A stretch of DNA of 11,599 nucleotides, from positions 1 to 11,599 of the forward strand of contig JAUSPK010000203.1 in NCBI GenBank assembly GCA_030655735.1. The letters run 5' to 3'. The stretch's first letter is position 1; every line of letters begins with the position of its first letter. The DNA comes from Syntrophales bacterium (GTDB taxonomy: Bacteria; Desulfobacterota; Syntrophia; Syntrophales; UBA2210). The notes beneath the pieces were generated by a model. That model did no database searches and was not told where the DNA came from. It worked only from the letters and a program-made list of their open reading frames with translations. The position numbers and the translations under genes are program-made. Below are positions 1-6,405 of the stretch, in pieces.

Positions 1-119
1 ATCTTGACCGCATCGGTCAGCATCTTAGCGCAGGAGGGACACGCCACGGCGGTGATCCTAGCTGGATTTTTGTCTTCTTCCATGATACTTCGAGCTATAT
101 TCACCGATTGGAGGTTATC
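1..119 (-). pseudogene. C-terminal remnant of a CCG-domain (Fe-S)-binding protein (HdrD/GlpC-like), cut by the left edge
   Basis: Read on the minus strand, this stretch encodes a segment containing ARSIMEEDKNPARITAVACP, followed directly by SCAKMLTDAVK. This matches the end of the cysteine-rich (CCG) domain of HdrD/GlpC-type Fe-S oxidoreductases, where a CPxC motif sits in an 'ACPxCxxMLxDAxK' context. In the family a CCG motif lies about 35-45 residues upstream. Here the minus frame stays open into the neighbouring plus-strand gene but shows no CCG, and the family-like residues stop near position 119. The only ATG is at 83-81, with a GTG at 104-102, and neither has a ribosome binding site. 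I infer a 5'-truncated gene whose front was lost at the junction with the SMP-30-like gene. The rest of the C-terminus lies outside the window. A short but functional ORF is the alternative. Confidence 0.5.
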
Positions 120-122
120 TGA

Positions 123-992
123 GTGACGGTAAAAACGACTCTGCTCATTGATGGACTTGGGTTCCCAGAGGGACCGCGGTGGCACGATGGAAAGCTGTGG
201 TTTTCGGATTTTGTTATGAAAAAGATCATGACCGTCGACCTCGAGGGAACCGTCAAGGTGATTGCCGAGGTACCGGGCCAGCCCTCGGGACTTGGCTGGC
301 TTCCCGATCAGAGCCTGCTGGTTGTCTCAATGGCGGATCGCCGTCTGTTGCGATTCCACAATGGCACCTTGTCGGAATTTGCAGACCTGAGCGGCCTGGC
401 ATCATCGTACTGCAACGATATGGTTGTCGATTACGACGGGAGGGCATACATCGGAAATTTCGGTTCCCCCCTGTTCGAGCAGCCATACCAACCGGCCGAG
501 ATCGTCCTCGTTACGCCAACCGGTGAGGCAAGGGTCGCGGCCCGCGACATGGCCTTCCCCAACGGGAGCGTCATTACCCCCGACGGGAAGACGCTGATCG
601 TCGGTGAGACACTGGCCGCACGACTTACGGCCTTCGATATCGAATCCGATGGCTCCCTCTCTCATCGACGCGTGTGGGCGCAGTTTGACGACCTTGGTCT
701 CCTGACCCGGCGTGCCGAAATCATCAACCGGGTCACCCCTGACGGCATCTGTCTCGACGCCGAGGGGGCGATCTGGGTGGCATCCCCCAATGCCCGCTCG
801 GAGTTGGTCCGTGTTCGTGAGGGGGGAGAAATAACCCACCGGTTCGAGCTGGAGCATACGCCCTTTGCCTGCATGCTCGGGGGGACCGACTGTCTGACCC
901 TCTTTGTGCTCACGTCAAGCCTCTATGAGAGCGACAGGGCCGGGCGGATCGAGACCATTCAGGTTGATATCCCCGGTGCAGGGCTCCCGTAA
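123..992 (+). CDS. SMP-30/gluconolactonase/LRE family beta-propeller hydrolase
   Basis: This 289-residue protein is a typical full-length SMP-30/gluconolactonase-like six-bladed beta-propeller. Family members are metal-dependent lactonases or esterases, and the substrate cannot be told from sequence. Visible signatures are FPEGPRW at residues 14-20 (Glu16 as metal ligand), CNDM at 97-100 (Asn98), PNGSVITPDG at 146-155 (Asn147) and PDGICLDAEG at 206-215 (Asp207). These fit the Glu, Asn and Asp metal ligands of the family. The start is GTG at 123, chosen because GGAGG lies 8 bases upstream (110-114). There is no signal peptide, so it is probably cytoplasmic. The gene stands alone, followed by an intrinsic terminator. 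Its 5' end abuts a truncated minus-strand Fe-S gene, which suggests a rearrangement at this junction. Confidence 0.9.
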   Translation: MTVKTTLLIDGLGFPEGPRWHDGKLWFSDFVMKKIMTVDLEGTVKVIAEVPGQPSGLGWLPDQSLLVVSMADRRLLRFHNGTLSEFADLSGLASSYCNDMVVDYDGRAYIGNFGSPLFEQPYQPAEIVLVTPTGEARVAARDMAFPNGSVITPDGKTLIVGETLAARLTAFDIESDGSLSHRRVWAQFDDLGLLTRRAEIINRVTPDGICLDAEGAIWVASPNARSELVRVREGGEITHRFELEHTPFACMLGGTDCLTLFVLTSSLYESDRAGRIETIQVDIPGAGLP

Positions 993-1011
993 CCACTCGG
1001 GCGCTTTTTCT

Positions 1012-1045
1012 AAGGGCGAGGGCCCGGTTTTGTCCCTTGCCTTTT
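1012..1045 (+). terminator. Intrinsic terminator after the SMP-30-like gene
   Basis: GGCGAGGG at 1015-1022 pairs with CCCTTGCC at 1034-1041 (8 bp, one G-U) around an 11-base loop. A T-run follows (1042-1045). The stem can be extended by AAG at 1012-1014 pairing into the T-run. It lies 20 bases past the stop at 992. Confidence 0.75.
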
Positions 1046-1246
1046 CAAGGACAGTATTGATATATGGTGAACAGATATGCCTTCATCTCACTATCCACTA
1101 CTCGCTTCACGCGGCCTACGGCCTGTCCGGCGGTCGGCGATCTCGACTCTCACTCTCTCAGGGACTAGCACCACGGTATAGGGGGAAATAAGGAAAAAAT
1201 TGTTTTTGCTGTATTGGTATCTCAATCTGACGGGGAGGGATTAAAG

Positions 1247-1756
1247 ATGGCGGTACCCGAAAAAGAAAAACTGATTACTCTATTGAATAAGTGCTGGATG
1301 ACACATGACGGGCTGTGGTTTTATGAGTGTCTGCAGGAAATGGGGATTGAAAAGACGAACAGGATCAACAAGGCGGCGATAAAGGCACTGGCGGAGATAG
1401 AGGTAGGCAGGATAAAAAAGTTCCTCGGCGTGGAGGGAGAACGCCTTGATACCTTTGCAGAGTTTAAAGACTTCCTCGCCAATGTAACCGAATTCTTCAT
1501 CCCCGATTTCATGAACGCCTCTATGAGTTTCCCAAGAGACAACGTACTGCATTGGGAATTTAAGCCGGAAGAATGCTTTGCATACAAGGGGATGCAGGGC
1601 ATGGGCGTGATCGATGACTATGAATGCGGCGTTATATACAGGGTTGAGTGCTGGATTGAAAGCCTGGGAATACCATATGATATCAAACCTTCGGTGAAAA
1701 AGTGTTTGATGATCGACAGTGGAAAGTGCTCTGGCGACTTCATTCTGCATTTTTAA
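1247..1756 (+). CDS. Cys-containing protein resembling the DUF6125 family; function unknown
   Basis: The product is a 169-residue soluble protein with no signal peptide or membrane segment. The N-terminal half (WMTHDGLWFYECLQEMGIEK, then an alpha-helical NKAAIKALAEIE segment) resembles proteins annotated as DUF6125, though I recognise this only from memory of the pattern. The C-terminal half carries spaced cysteines (in ECFAY, DYECGV, VECWI, KKCLM and GKCSG), which could bind a metal or cofactor. I chose ATG at 1247 rather than the upstream in-frame TTG at 1214, because GGGGAGGG ends 7 bases before this ATG and nothing precedes the TTG. Upstream (1046-1246) I see only a GC-rich patch with a small GGCC-TAC-GGCC hairpin near 1120 and no clear promoter. 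It is a single gene with no informative partner. Confidence 0.75.
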   Translation: MAVPEKEKLITLLNKCWMTHDGLWFYECLQEMGIEKTNRINKAAIKALAEIEVGRIKKFLGVEGERLDTFAEFKDFLANVTEFFIPDFMNASMSFPRDNVLHWEFKPEECFAYKGMQGMGVIDDYECGVIYRVECWIESLGIPYDIKPSVKKCLMIDSGKCSGDFILHF

Positions 1757-1863
1757 GACATATCTCCCCTGAAAGTCTGGCGGTCGGCCAGGGAGGAGTC
1801 CTTCGTTAAGACTCGCAGTGAGAAAGCTGTAGGCTTTCCGCTATTTGTACAGGCCGCCTCCGG
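1757..1863. other. Non-coding stretch with three consecutive small hairpins
   Basis: No gene is seen between 1757 and 2064 (308 bases). The left part holds three adjacent short stems: CTGGC/GCCAG around GGTCG (1777-1791), GAGTC/GACTC around 1796-1814, and GAAAGC/GCTTTC around TGTAG (1822-1838). None has a proper T-run, so they are weak terminator candidates for the preceding gene at best. I recognise no known riboswitch class. Confidence 0.35.
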
Positions 1864-1892
1864 TAGATAATTTAACCGTAATATGTTATAAT
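1864..1892 (+). promoter_or_regulatory. Sigma70-type promoter for the korA-korB-like operon
   Basis: A perfect TATAAT lies at 1887-1892, with TAGATA (4 of 6 matches to TTGACA) at 1864-1869 and a 17-base spacer. Transcription would start near 1899, giving a leader of about 165 bases before the ATG at 2065. No terminator/antiterminator pair was recognised in that leader. Confidence 0.55.
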
Positions 1893-2064
1893 CCACCTTC
1901 AATTTGTGAATCCTCTCTCGCGGAACGGATATTATGTCATCCATGCTTTCTTGTTGACGCTCCGCCGTGCCTCTTCAAACTGATATTTTTTCGATACATC
2001 TGTGCGGTTAACAGTCGTTGGTTTATCGTTCCAGAAACAAGCATACTCTCACTGAGGTGTTTCG

Positions 2065-3786
2065 ATGAAAAAATATCCGGCAAAGAAGGACGACATCTCG
2101 ATTGTGCTGTGTGGTGCCGCGGGGCAAGGCGTTCAGACGGTCGAACAACTCCTTACTCACGCATTCAAGCATTCGGGTTACAACCTCTTTTCCACCAAGG
2201 AGTACATGTCAAGGGTCCGGGGAGGGAGTAATTCCACGCAACTGCGTGTCTCATCAGAAAGGGTCCAGGCCTGTCTGGACAGAATCGATATCCTCTTTCC
2301 CCTGAACCGTGAGGCCCTGAGACATGTCGGGCACAGGATCACACCCGAGACCATTATCCTGGGGGAAAGGGAGAAGCTCATGGAACCCGGCGGTGGGGAA
2401 GACATCTCGATTATTGATATTCCCCTCTCGACCATTGCCTCCGAGATCGGGGGGGCAATATACGTCAATATCATAGTAACCGGGGTGATTGCAGCGCTCT
2501 TCGCCATCGACAAGGAAAACATAATCGATGACCTGAAGGAACGATTCTCTGAAGGGGGCAAGACGGTGATGACCCACAACATTCGTGCGATCAAACGAGG
2601 ATATGAGATCGGCAGCGATCTGATAACATCCAGGGTCGTGTCAATTACCATCAGGAAAGATCCGAACGTCGCCGATCAGATCATTATCAACGGCGGTGAG
2701 GCCGTCGCCATGGGGGCGATTGCCGGCGGCTGTAATTTCATCTCTTCGTATCCCATGACCCCTTCCACATCTGTCCTGACGTTTCTCGCCCGGCAATCTA
2801 AGGAATTCGACATCATCGCGGAGCAGGCGGAGGACGAGATAGCGGCCATGAACATGGCGATAGGCGCGTGGTATGCCGGGGCAAGGGGGATGGTGACAAC
2901 ATCGGGGGGAGGGTTCGCCCTCATGACCGAGGGTCTGAGCCTGGCAGGGGCCATCGAATCGCCCATGGTGATTCACCTTGCCCAGAGGCCGGGTCCGGCA
3001 ACGGGCCTGCCGACGAGAACGGAACAGGGCGATCTGGATCTGGCGCTCTACGGGGGGCATGGGGAATTTCCGCGTGTCATCTTCGCTCCGGGGACACTTG
3101 AGGAGGCATTTGAGCTGACTGCCGGGGCCTTCAACCTGGCGGATAAGTACCAGGTACCAGTCTTTATCCTGACCGATCAGTACTTCATCGATTCCTATTA
3201 CAATATACCGAGGATCGACGTGTCCGACTTCAAAATCGAGCACCATGTAGTCCGGACGGAGAAGGGTTACAAACGGTATGCCCTAACCGAAAACGGCATC
3301 TCTCCCCGGGGGATCCCGGGAAACGGCAAAGGGTTGGTGGTCGTCGACAGTGATGAGCATGACGAAGAGGGGCATCTGACGGAAAATCACGATATCCGGG
3401 TCAGGATGGTGGAAAAACGCCTCAGGAAACAGGCCCTGTTGGCTCAGGAGGCGGTTTTGCCCACCCTTTTGGGGAAGACCAAGGGTACGACCATGATTGT
3501 CTGCTGGGGCTCCGTTTTGGCGATCGCGAGCGAGGCCGTCAAGCGCATCGGGCGGAGCGATATCTCTCTTATTCACTTCAGCCAGGTCTATCCGCTGCAC
3601 CCCGATGCAGCCAAAATGCTGAGTAAAGCGGGACGGCTGGTAATTGTCGAGGGCAACGCTACATCGCAATTCTCGCGGATACTCAAGATACACGCCGGTA
3701 TTGATATCGAGACGAAGATTACCAAGTACAGCGGTCTTGCCTTCTCGGTGGAGGAACTCGAGAGCAGGCTGCGCGAGGTGCTATAG
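2065..3786 (+). CDS. korA: 2-oxoacid:ferredoxin oxidoreductase, fused gamma-alpha subunit (KorA-like)
   Basis: The 573-residue product has the fused gamma-alpha architecture of the KorA/VorB group. It forms part of the enzyme that oxidatively decarboxylates 2-oxoacids to acyl-CoA while reducing ferredoxin. Residues 1 to about 190 are the gamma domain, with GAAGQGVQT at 18-25 and EYMSRVRGG at 46-54. Residues from about 205 are the alpha pyrimidine-binding domain, with SSYPMTPSTS at 227-236, EQAEDEIAAMN at 253-263 and SGGGFALMTEG at 280-290. The C-terminal transketolase-like domain is from about 470. GAGGTG ends 5 bases before the ATG. The beta subunit follows after a 13-base gap, so the two are co-transcribed. 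The exact substrate (2-oxoglutarate, branched-chain or other 2-oxoacid) cannot be fixed from sequence, so the symbol is by family only. The enzyme is cytoplasmic. Confidence 0.88.
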   Translation: MKKYPAKKDDISIVLCGAAGQGVQTVEQLLTHAFKHSGYNLFSTKEYMSRVRGGSNSTQLRVSSERVQACLDRIDILFPLNREALRHVGHRITPETIILGEREKLMEPGGGEDISIIDIPLSTIASEIGGAIYVNIIVTGVIAALFAIDKENIIDDLKERFSEGGKTVMTHNIRAIKRGYEIGSDLITSRVVSITIRKDPNVADQIIINGGEAVAMGAIAGGCNFISSYPMTPSTSVLTFLARQSKEFDIIAEQAEDEIAAMNMAIGAWYAGARGMVTTSGGGFALMTEGLSLAGAIESPMVIHLAQRPGPATGLPTRTEQGDLDLALYGGHGEFPRVIFAPGTLEEAFELTAGAFNLADKYQVPVFILTDQYFIDSYYNIPRIDVSDFKIEHHVVRTEKGYKRYALTENGISPRGIPGNGKGLVVVDSDEHDEEGHLTENHDIRVRMVEKRLRKQALLAQEAVLPTLLGKTKGTTMIVCWGSVLAIASEAVKRIGRSDISLIHFSQVYPLHPDAAKMLSKAGRLVIVEGNATSQFSRILKIHAGIDIETKITKYSGLAFSVEELESRLREVL

Positions 3787-3799
3787 AAAGGGGCTCATC

Positions 3800-4666
3800 A
3801 TGGATATACGGTCTTATGACATGGGCGATATAGATATAGCCTGGTGTCCCGGTTGTGGCAATTTCGGCATTCTGAAGGCCCTGGAGGGTGCCCTTACGGA
3901 GATGAAAATCGAACCCGAGGGACTGGTCATGGTTTCAGGGATCGGACAGGCGGCAAAGATACCCCATTACATGAAATGCAATACCTTCAACGGCCTTCAC
4001 GGAAGGGCGCTCCCCGCAGCGGTGGCCATAAAGGCCGCCAATCCTGGGCTTGTCGTCGTCGCCGAGAGCGGTGACGGCGACATGTACGGCGAGGGTGGAA
4101 ACCATTTTCTCGCCACGATCCGCAGGAATCCGGATATCACCAATGTCGTCCACAACAATATGGTGTACGGCCTGACGAAGGGCCAGGCGTCACCGACAAG
4201 CCAGCGGGGCTTCGTGACGCCGGTACAGATTGGCGGCGTTATTCTCGAACCGTTTAACCCGATCGCCGTCGCCGTGGCGCTCGATGCGTCATTCGTCGCG
4301 CGGGCCTTTATCGACGATGTTGATATGACGAAGGAGATTATCAAGAAGGCGCTCTCACACAGGGGATACGCCCTGGTCGACATATTACAACCCTGTGTGT
4401 CGTTCAACAAGACCAACACGTACAAGTGGTTCAAGGATCATACCTATTATCTCGAAGGCTCCTACAACCCGGGCGACAGGGTACGGGCATTCGAAAAGGC
4501 CATACATTCGACAAAATTTCCCCTCGGCGTTATCTACACCAATCCCAAGAAGGCAACGTTCGAAGGGGGTCTCAATGTCTATGCCGAAGACAGTACGCCG
4601 GTCACTCGCAGGGAGAGGAATTTGAAAAAACTTCAGCAGTTTATAGACAAGAAGAGGAAACCATAA
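3800..4666 (+). CDS. korB: 2-oxoacid:ferredoxin oxidoreductase, TPP-binding beta subunit (KorB-like)
   Basis: The 288-residue product is the thiamine-diphosphate and [4Fe-4S] subunit that pairs with the preceding gamma-alpha protein. WCPGCGN (Cys16, Cys19), MKC (Cys60) and QPC (Cys199) supply the four cysteines typical of the cluster. GDGDMYGEGGNH from residue 91 and NNMVYGLTKGQ from 119 form the TPP/Mg motif. I chose ATG at 3800, which follows AAAGGGG by 6 bases and starts just after the stop of the upstream gene. The frame is open further upstream, but that would overlap korA by about 140 bases and add residues unlike the family. Length fits the two-subunit enzyme class. There is no ferredoxin-like delta subunit in the operon, so electrons presumably go to a separately encoded ferredoxin. 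Confidence 0.9.
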   Translation: MDIRSYDMGDIDIAWCPGCGNFGILKALEGALTEMKIEPEGLVMVSGIGQAAKIPHYMKCNTFNGLHGRALPAAVAIKAANPGLVVVAESGDGDMYGEGGNHFLATIRRNPDITNVVHNNMVYGLTKGQASPTSQRGFVTPVQIGGVILEPFNPIAVAVALDASFVARAFIDDVDMTKEIIKKALSHRGYALVDILQPCVSFNKTNTYKWFKDHTYYLEGSYNPGDRVRAFEKAIHSTKFPLGVIYTNPKKATFEGGLNVYAEDSTPVTRRERNLKKLQQFIDKKRKP

Positions 4667-4737
4667 CAAAAAGTTACAGCATTCCCCTAAAGGCTGTTAT
4701 GGGGGAGTTTAAATTCTCTGTTTTTACGGTCATTCAT

Positions 4738-4778
4738 GGGGAGGAGCTGCCATACGCATAATCTGGTATCGCCTCCCC
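4738..4778. terminator. Possible shared terminator hairpin between convergent genes
   Basis: GGGGAGG at 4738-4744 pairs perfectly with CCTCCCC at 4772-4778 (7 bp), with weaker internal pairing (CCATAC with GTAT). It lies between the stops of korB-like (4666) and the convergent thiolase (4857). Neither strand has a T-run right after the stem, so it may be a Rho-independent-like stop of low efficiency or only a 3'-end stabiliser. Confidence 0.35.
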
Positions 4779-4856
4779 TCCCCCGAATTCTCAGAAATAC
4801 CGGCGAAAGATTGCCCGGCTAAAACCACTTCTCTTATAACGAAATGGTAAACAGTA

Positions 4857-6068
4857 CTAATCCACCTTAATGATAACGCAATCGCCCTGGGCCAGACCTC
4901 CGCAGATACCGCAGGCACCGTAGCCGCCGCCCCGCCGTCTCAGTTCGTACATCATGGTCATCAGTATGCGTGCCCCGCTTGCTCCCACGGGATGACCGAT
5001 CGCGATGGCACCCCCGTTGGGATTGGTCTTTTCGAGAAGAGCGCGCCATTTTGTCTCGTCCCCACCCGCCAGCATCTTGGTCGAAACCAGGGTTACCGCG
5101 GCGAAGGCCTCGTTGATTTCAATGACATCCATATCATCGATGGTGAGCTGGGCATTGTCCAATGCCTTCTGGATGACCTTCGCGGGAAGCTCCGCCATCG
5201 TACGGGGTTCGCTCGCTCCACTTGCCACGGAAACAATCGTTGCCAGTGGCGTGATCCCCATCTCTTCCGCCTTGGACCTTCTCATAATGATCATGGCGGC
5301 GGCTCCAGCATCAAGACCCGGGGCATTACCGGCGGTGACGGTTGGGCTCCCGTATATCGTCTTTAATTTTGCAAGGCCCTCTAATGTTGTAGTGGGTTTG
5401 GGGAATTCATCCCTATCAAAAATGATGGGGTCACCCCTTCTCTGGGGTACCTCAACGGTCATAAGCTCATCCGCGAATTTTCCCGCCTTGTCGGCCACGG
5501 CCCACTTCTGCTGCGACCCGAATGCCCACTTATCCTGTTCCTCCCGCGATATGCCATGCTCGATAGCAATCTCTCCGGCATCCCGTCCCAGAGGGGTATA
5601 TTCACGGTAGGTGATGGGATTGAGATAATCCTGAACCAGAAGGGGCGCCATTCTCGATCCCCAGCGATGTCCGTTCATCAACAGCGGGGTGTTGCTCATA
5701 TTCTCCGCCCCCACCGCCATACACGTATCCGCCTCATCCAGCAGGATGGCCCTGCGCCCCAGATGGATCGCGCACAGGGACGAGCAGCATGCCCGGTCTA
5801 TCGTCAGTGATACCAAGTCCTGAGGCAGACCCGCGCGCAGGAGAGCCTGTCTTCCATTCACGTTGTCGTACAGGGCGGCCTCAGCCTGATCGCACATTCC
5901 ATAATACAACTCATCCAGATCTTCACCCTTCAGACCCGAGCGTTTCAGGCTCTCTTTAATAACCAGTGTACCAAGATCCGTGCTGTGAATCTCCTTCAGT
6001 GTTCCTGCAAACTTGCTGAACGGTGTCCTCACACCGCTTACAATAACAACATCATCTTTATTACTCAC
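4857..6068 (-). CDS. Thiolase family protein (acetyl-CoA C-acyltransferase type)
   Basis: This 403-residue, full-length thiolase catalyses either thiolytic cleavage of 3-oxoacyl-CoA or condensation of acyl-CoAs in the cytoplasm. RACCSSLCA at residues 92-100 carries the acylated cysteine (Cys94 by alignment with the usual NRxCxSG motif). NEAFA lies at 319-323, GHPVGASGAR at 359-367 with the catalytic His359, and CGGLAQGD from 389 with the second active-site cysteine. The acyl-Cys motif is unusual in having a second cysteine beside the nucleophile, Ser instead of Gly at the SG position, and Cys99 where Gln is common. The start is GTG at 6068-6066, preceded by AAAGGGG about 6 bases upstream and by an in-frame TAA. 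It is convergent with the korAB-like genes and transcribed alone. Chain-length preference is not determinable. Confidence 0.9.
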   Translation of the reverse strand: MSNKDDVVIVSGVRTPFSKFAGTLKEIHSTDLGTLVIKESLKRSGLKGEDLDELYYGMCDQAEAALYDNVNGRQALLRAGLPQDLVSLTIDRACCSSLCAIHLGRRAILLDEADTCMAVGAENMSNTPLLMNGHRWGSRMAPLLVQDYLNPITYREYTPLGRDAGEIAIEHGISREEQDKWAFGSQQKWAVADKAGKFADELMTVEVPQRRGDPIIFDRDEFPKPTTTLEGLAKLKTIYGSPTVTAGNAPGLDAGAAAMIIMRRSKAEEMGITPLATIVSVASGASEPRTMAELPAKVIQKALDNAQLTIDDMDVIEINEAFAAVTLVSTKMLAGGDETKWRALLEKTNPNGGAIAIGHPVGASGARILMTMMYELRRRGGGYGACGICGGLAQGDCVIIKVD

Positions 6069-6194
6069 TTTTTAGCCCCTTTCGTTTTTTAATAACCAAA
6101 CCGCTTCACCTATACTGATTTACAAGCCGCGATGAAAGCTCCTGTCTGTGTTCTTGCTTGCCTTCCATGGTAACGCGAGATATATGAAGAGAAC

Positions 6195-6227
6195 AAAAAG
6201 ATCAAGAGGTAATTTTTCACCTTGATC
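6195..6227 (-). terminator. Minus-strand intrinsic terminator upstream of the thiolase
   Basis: GATCAAG at 6200-6206 is the exact reverse complement of CTTGATC at 6221-6227, with GGT/ACC pairing available inside. Read on the minus strand the stem is followed at once by five Ts (6199-6195). It sits about 127 bases before the thiolase start and has no obvious minus-strand gene in front of it. It therefore stops either an unknown small transcript or the thiolase leader. Confidence 0.6.
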
Positions 6228-6405
6228 CGTCGATACAAAATATTCAGAAAGGATTAGACCGAATACGAATCATTTCATAGACCCCTATTTGCAGTTCCAC
6301 GATGACCGTTAGTGTCTCTTGGCCTGTGAGCCTTGGCATTAGCACTCTCATAAAAGATTGCTCCCGCAGGACTAACGACTTCATAAAAGTATAGGAGGTA
6401 AAAAA
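6228..6405. other. Non-coding stretch with a 7-bp paired-end element; possible structured RNA or repeat
   Basis: This is the right part of the gene-free interval 6069-6405. CGTTAGT at 6307-6313 is the exact reverse complement of ACTAACG at 6371-6377, closing a 71-base element that ends 15 bases before the AGGAGG ribosome binding site (6393-6398) of the MerB-like gene. On the minus strand a 46-codon open frame (start near 6384, stop near 6246) lies in the same region but has no ribosome binding site. Together with the minus-strand terminator at 6195-6227 this could be a small RNA or a leader on the minus strand, or a leader structure for the plus-strand gene. I matched it to no known RNA family. 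The left part (6069-6194) shows nothing beyond the thiolase ribosome binding site. Confidence 0.3.

Noticed and set aside
402..857. Minus-strand 151-codon frame inside the SMP-30-like gene
   Set aside because: No family features; it is a shadow of a gene with clear metal-ligand motifs.
1214..1246. TTG start extending the DUF6125-like protein by 11 residues
   Set aside because: There is no Shine-Dalgarno sequence before the TTG, whereas GGGGAGGG is ideally placed before ATG 1247.
1770..1791. A third SECIS: hairpin CTGGC-GGTCG-GCCAG with a TGA just upstream (1770-1772)
   Set aside because: Only 4 bases separate the TGA from the stem, and the preceding gene already ends at TAA 1756 with no coding frame running into this TGA.
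1845..2231. Plus-strand 128-codon frame running into the KorA-like gene
   Set aside because: It lacks a ribosome binding site and overlaps the well-supported korA-like start; it is most of the leader read as protein.
3644..3799. N-terminal extension of the KorB-like protein by 52 residues
   Set aside because: It would overlap korA by about 140 bases and lacks family-like sequence; ATG 3800 has a ribosome binding site and gives the usual N-terminus.
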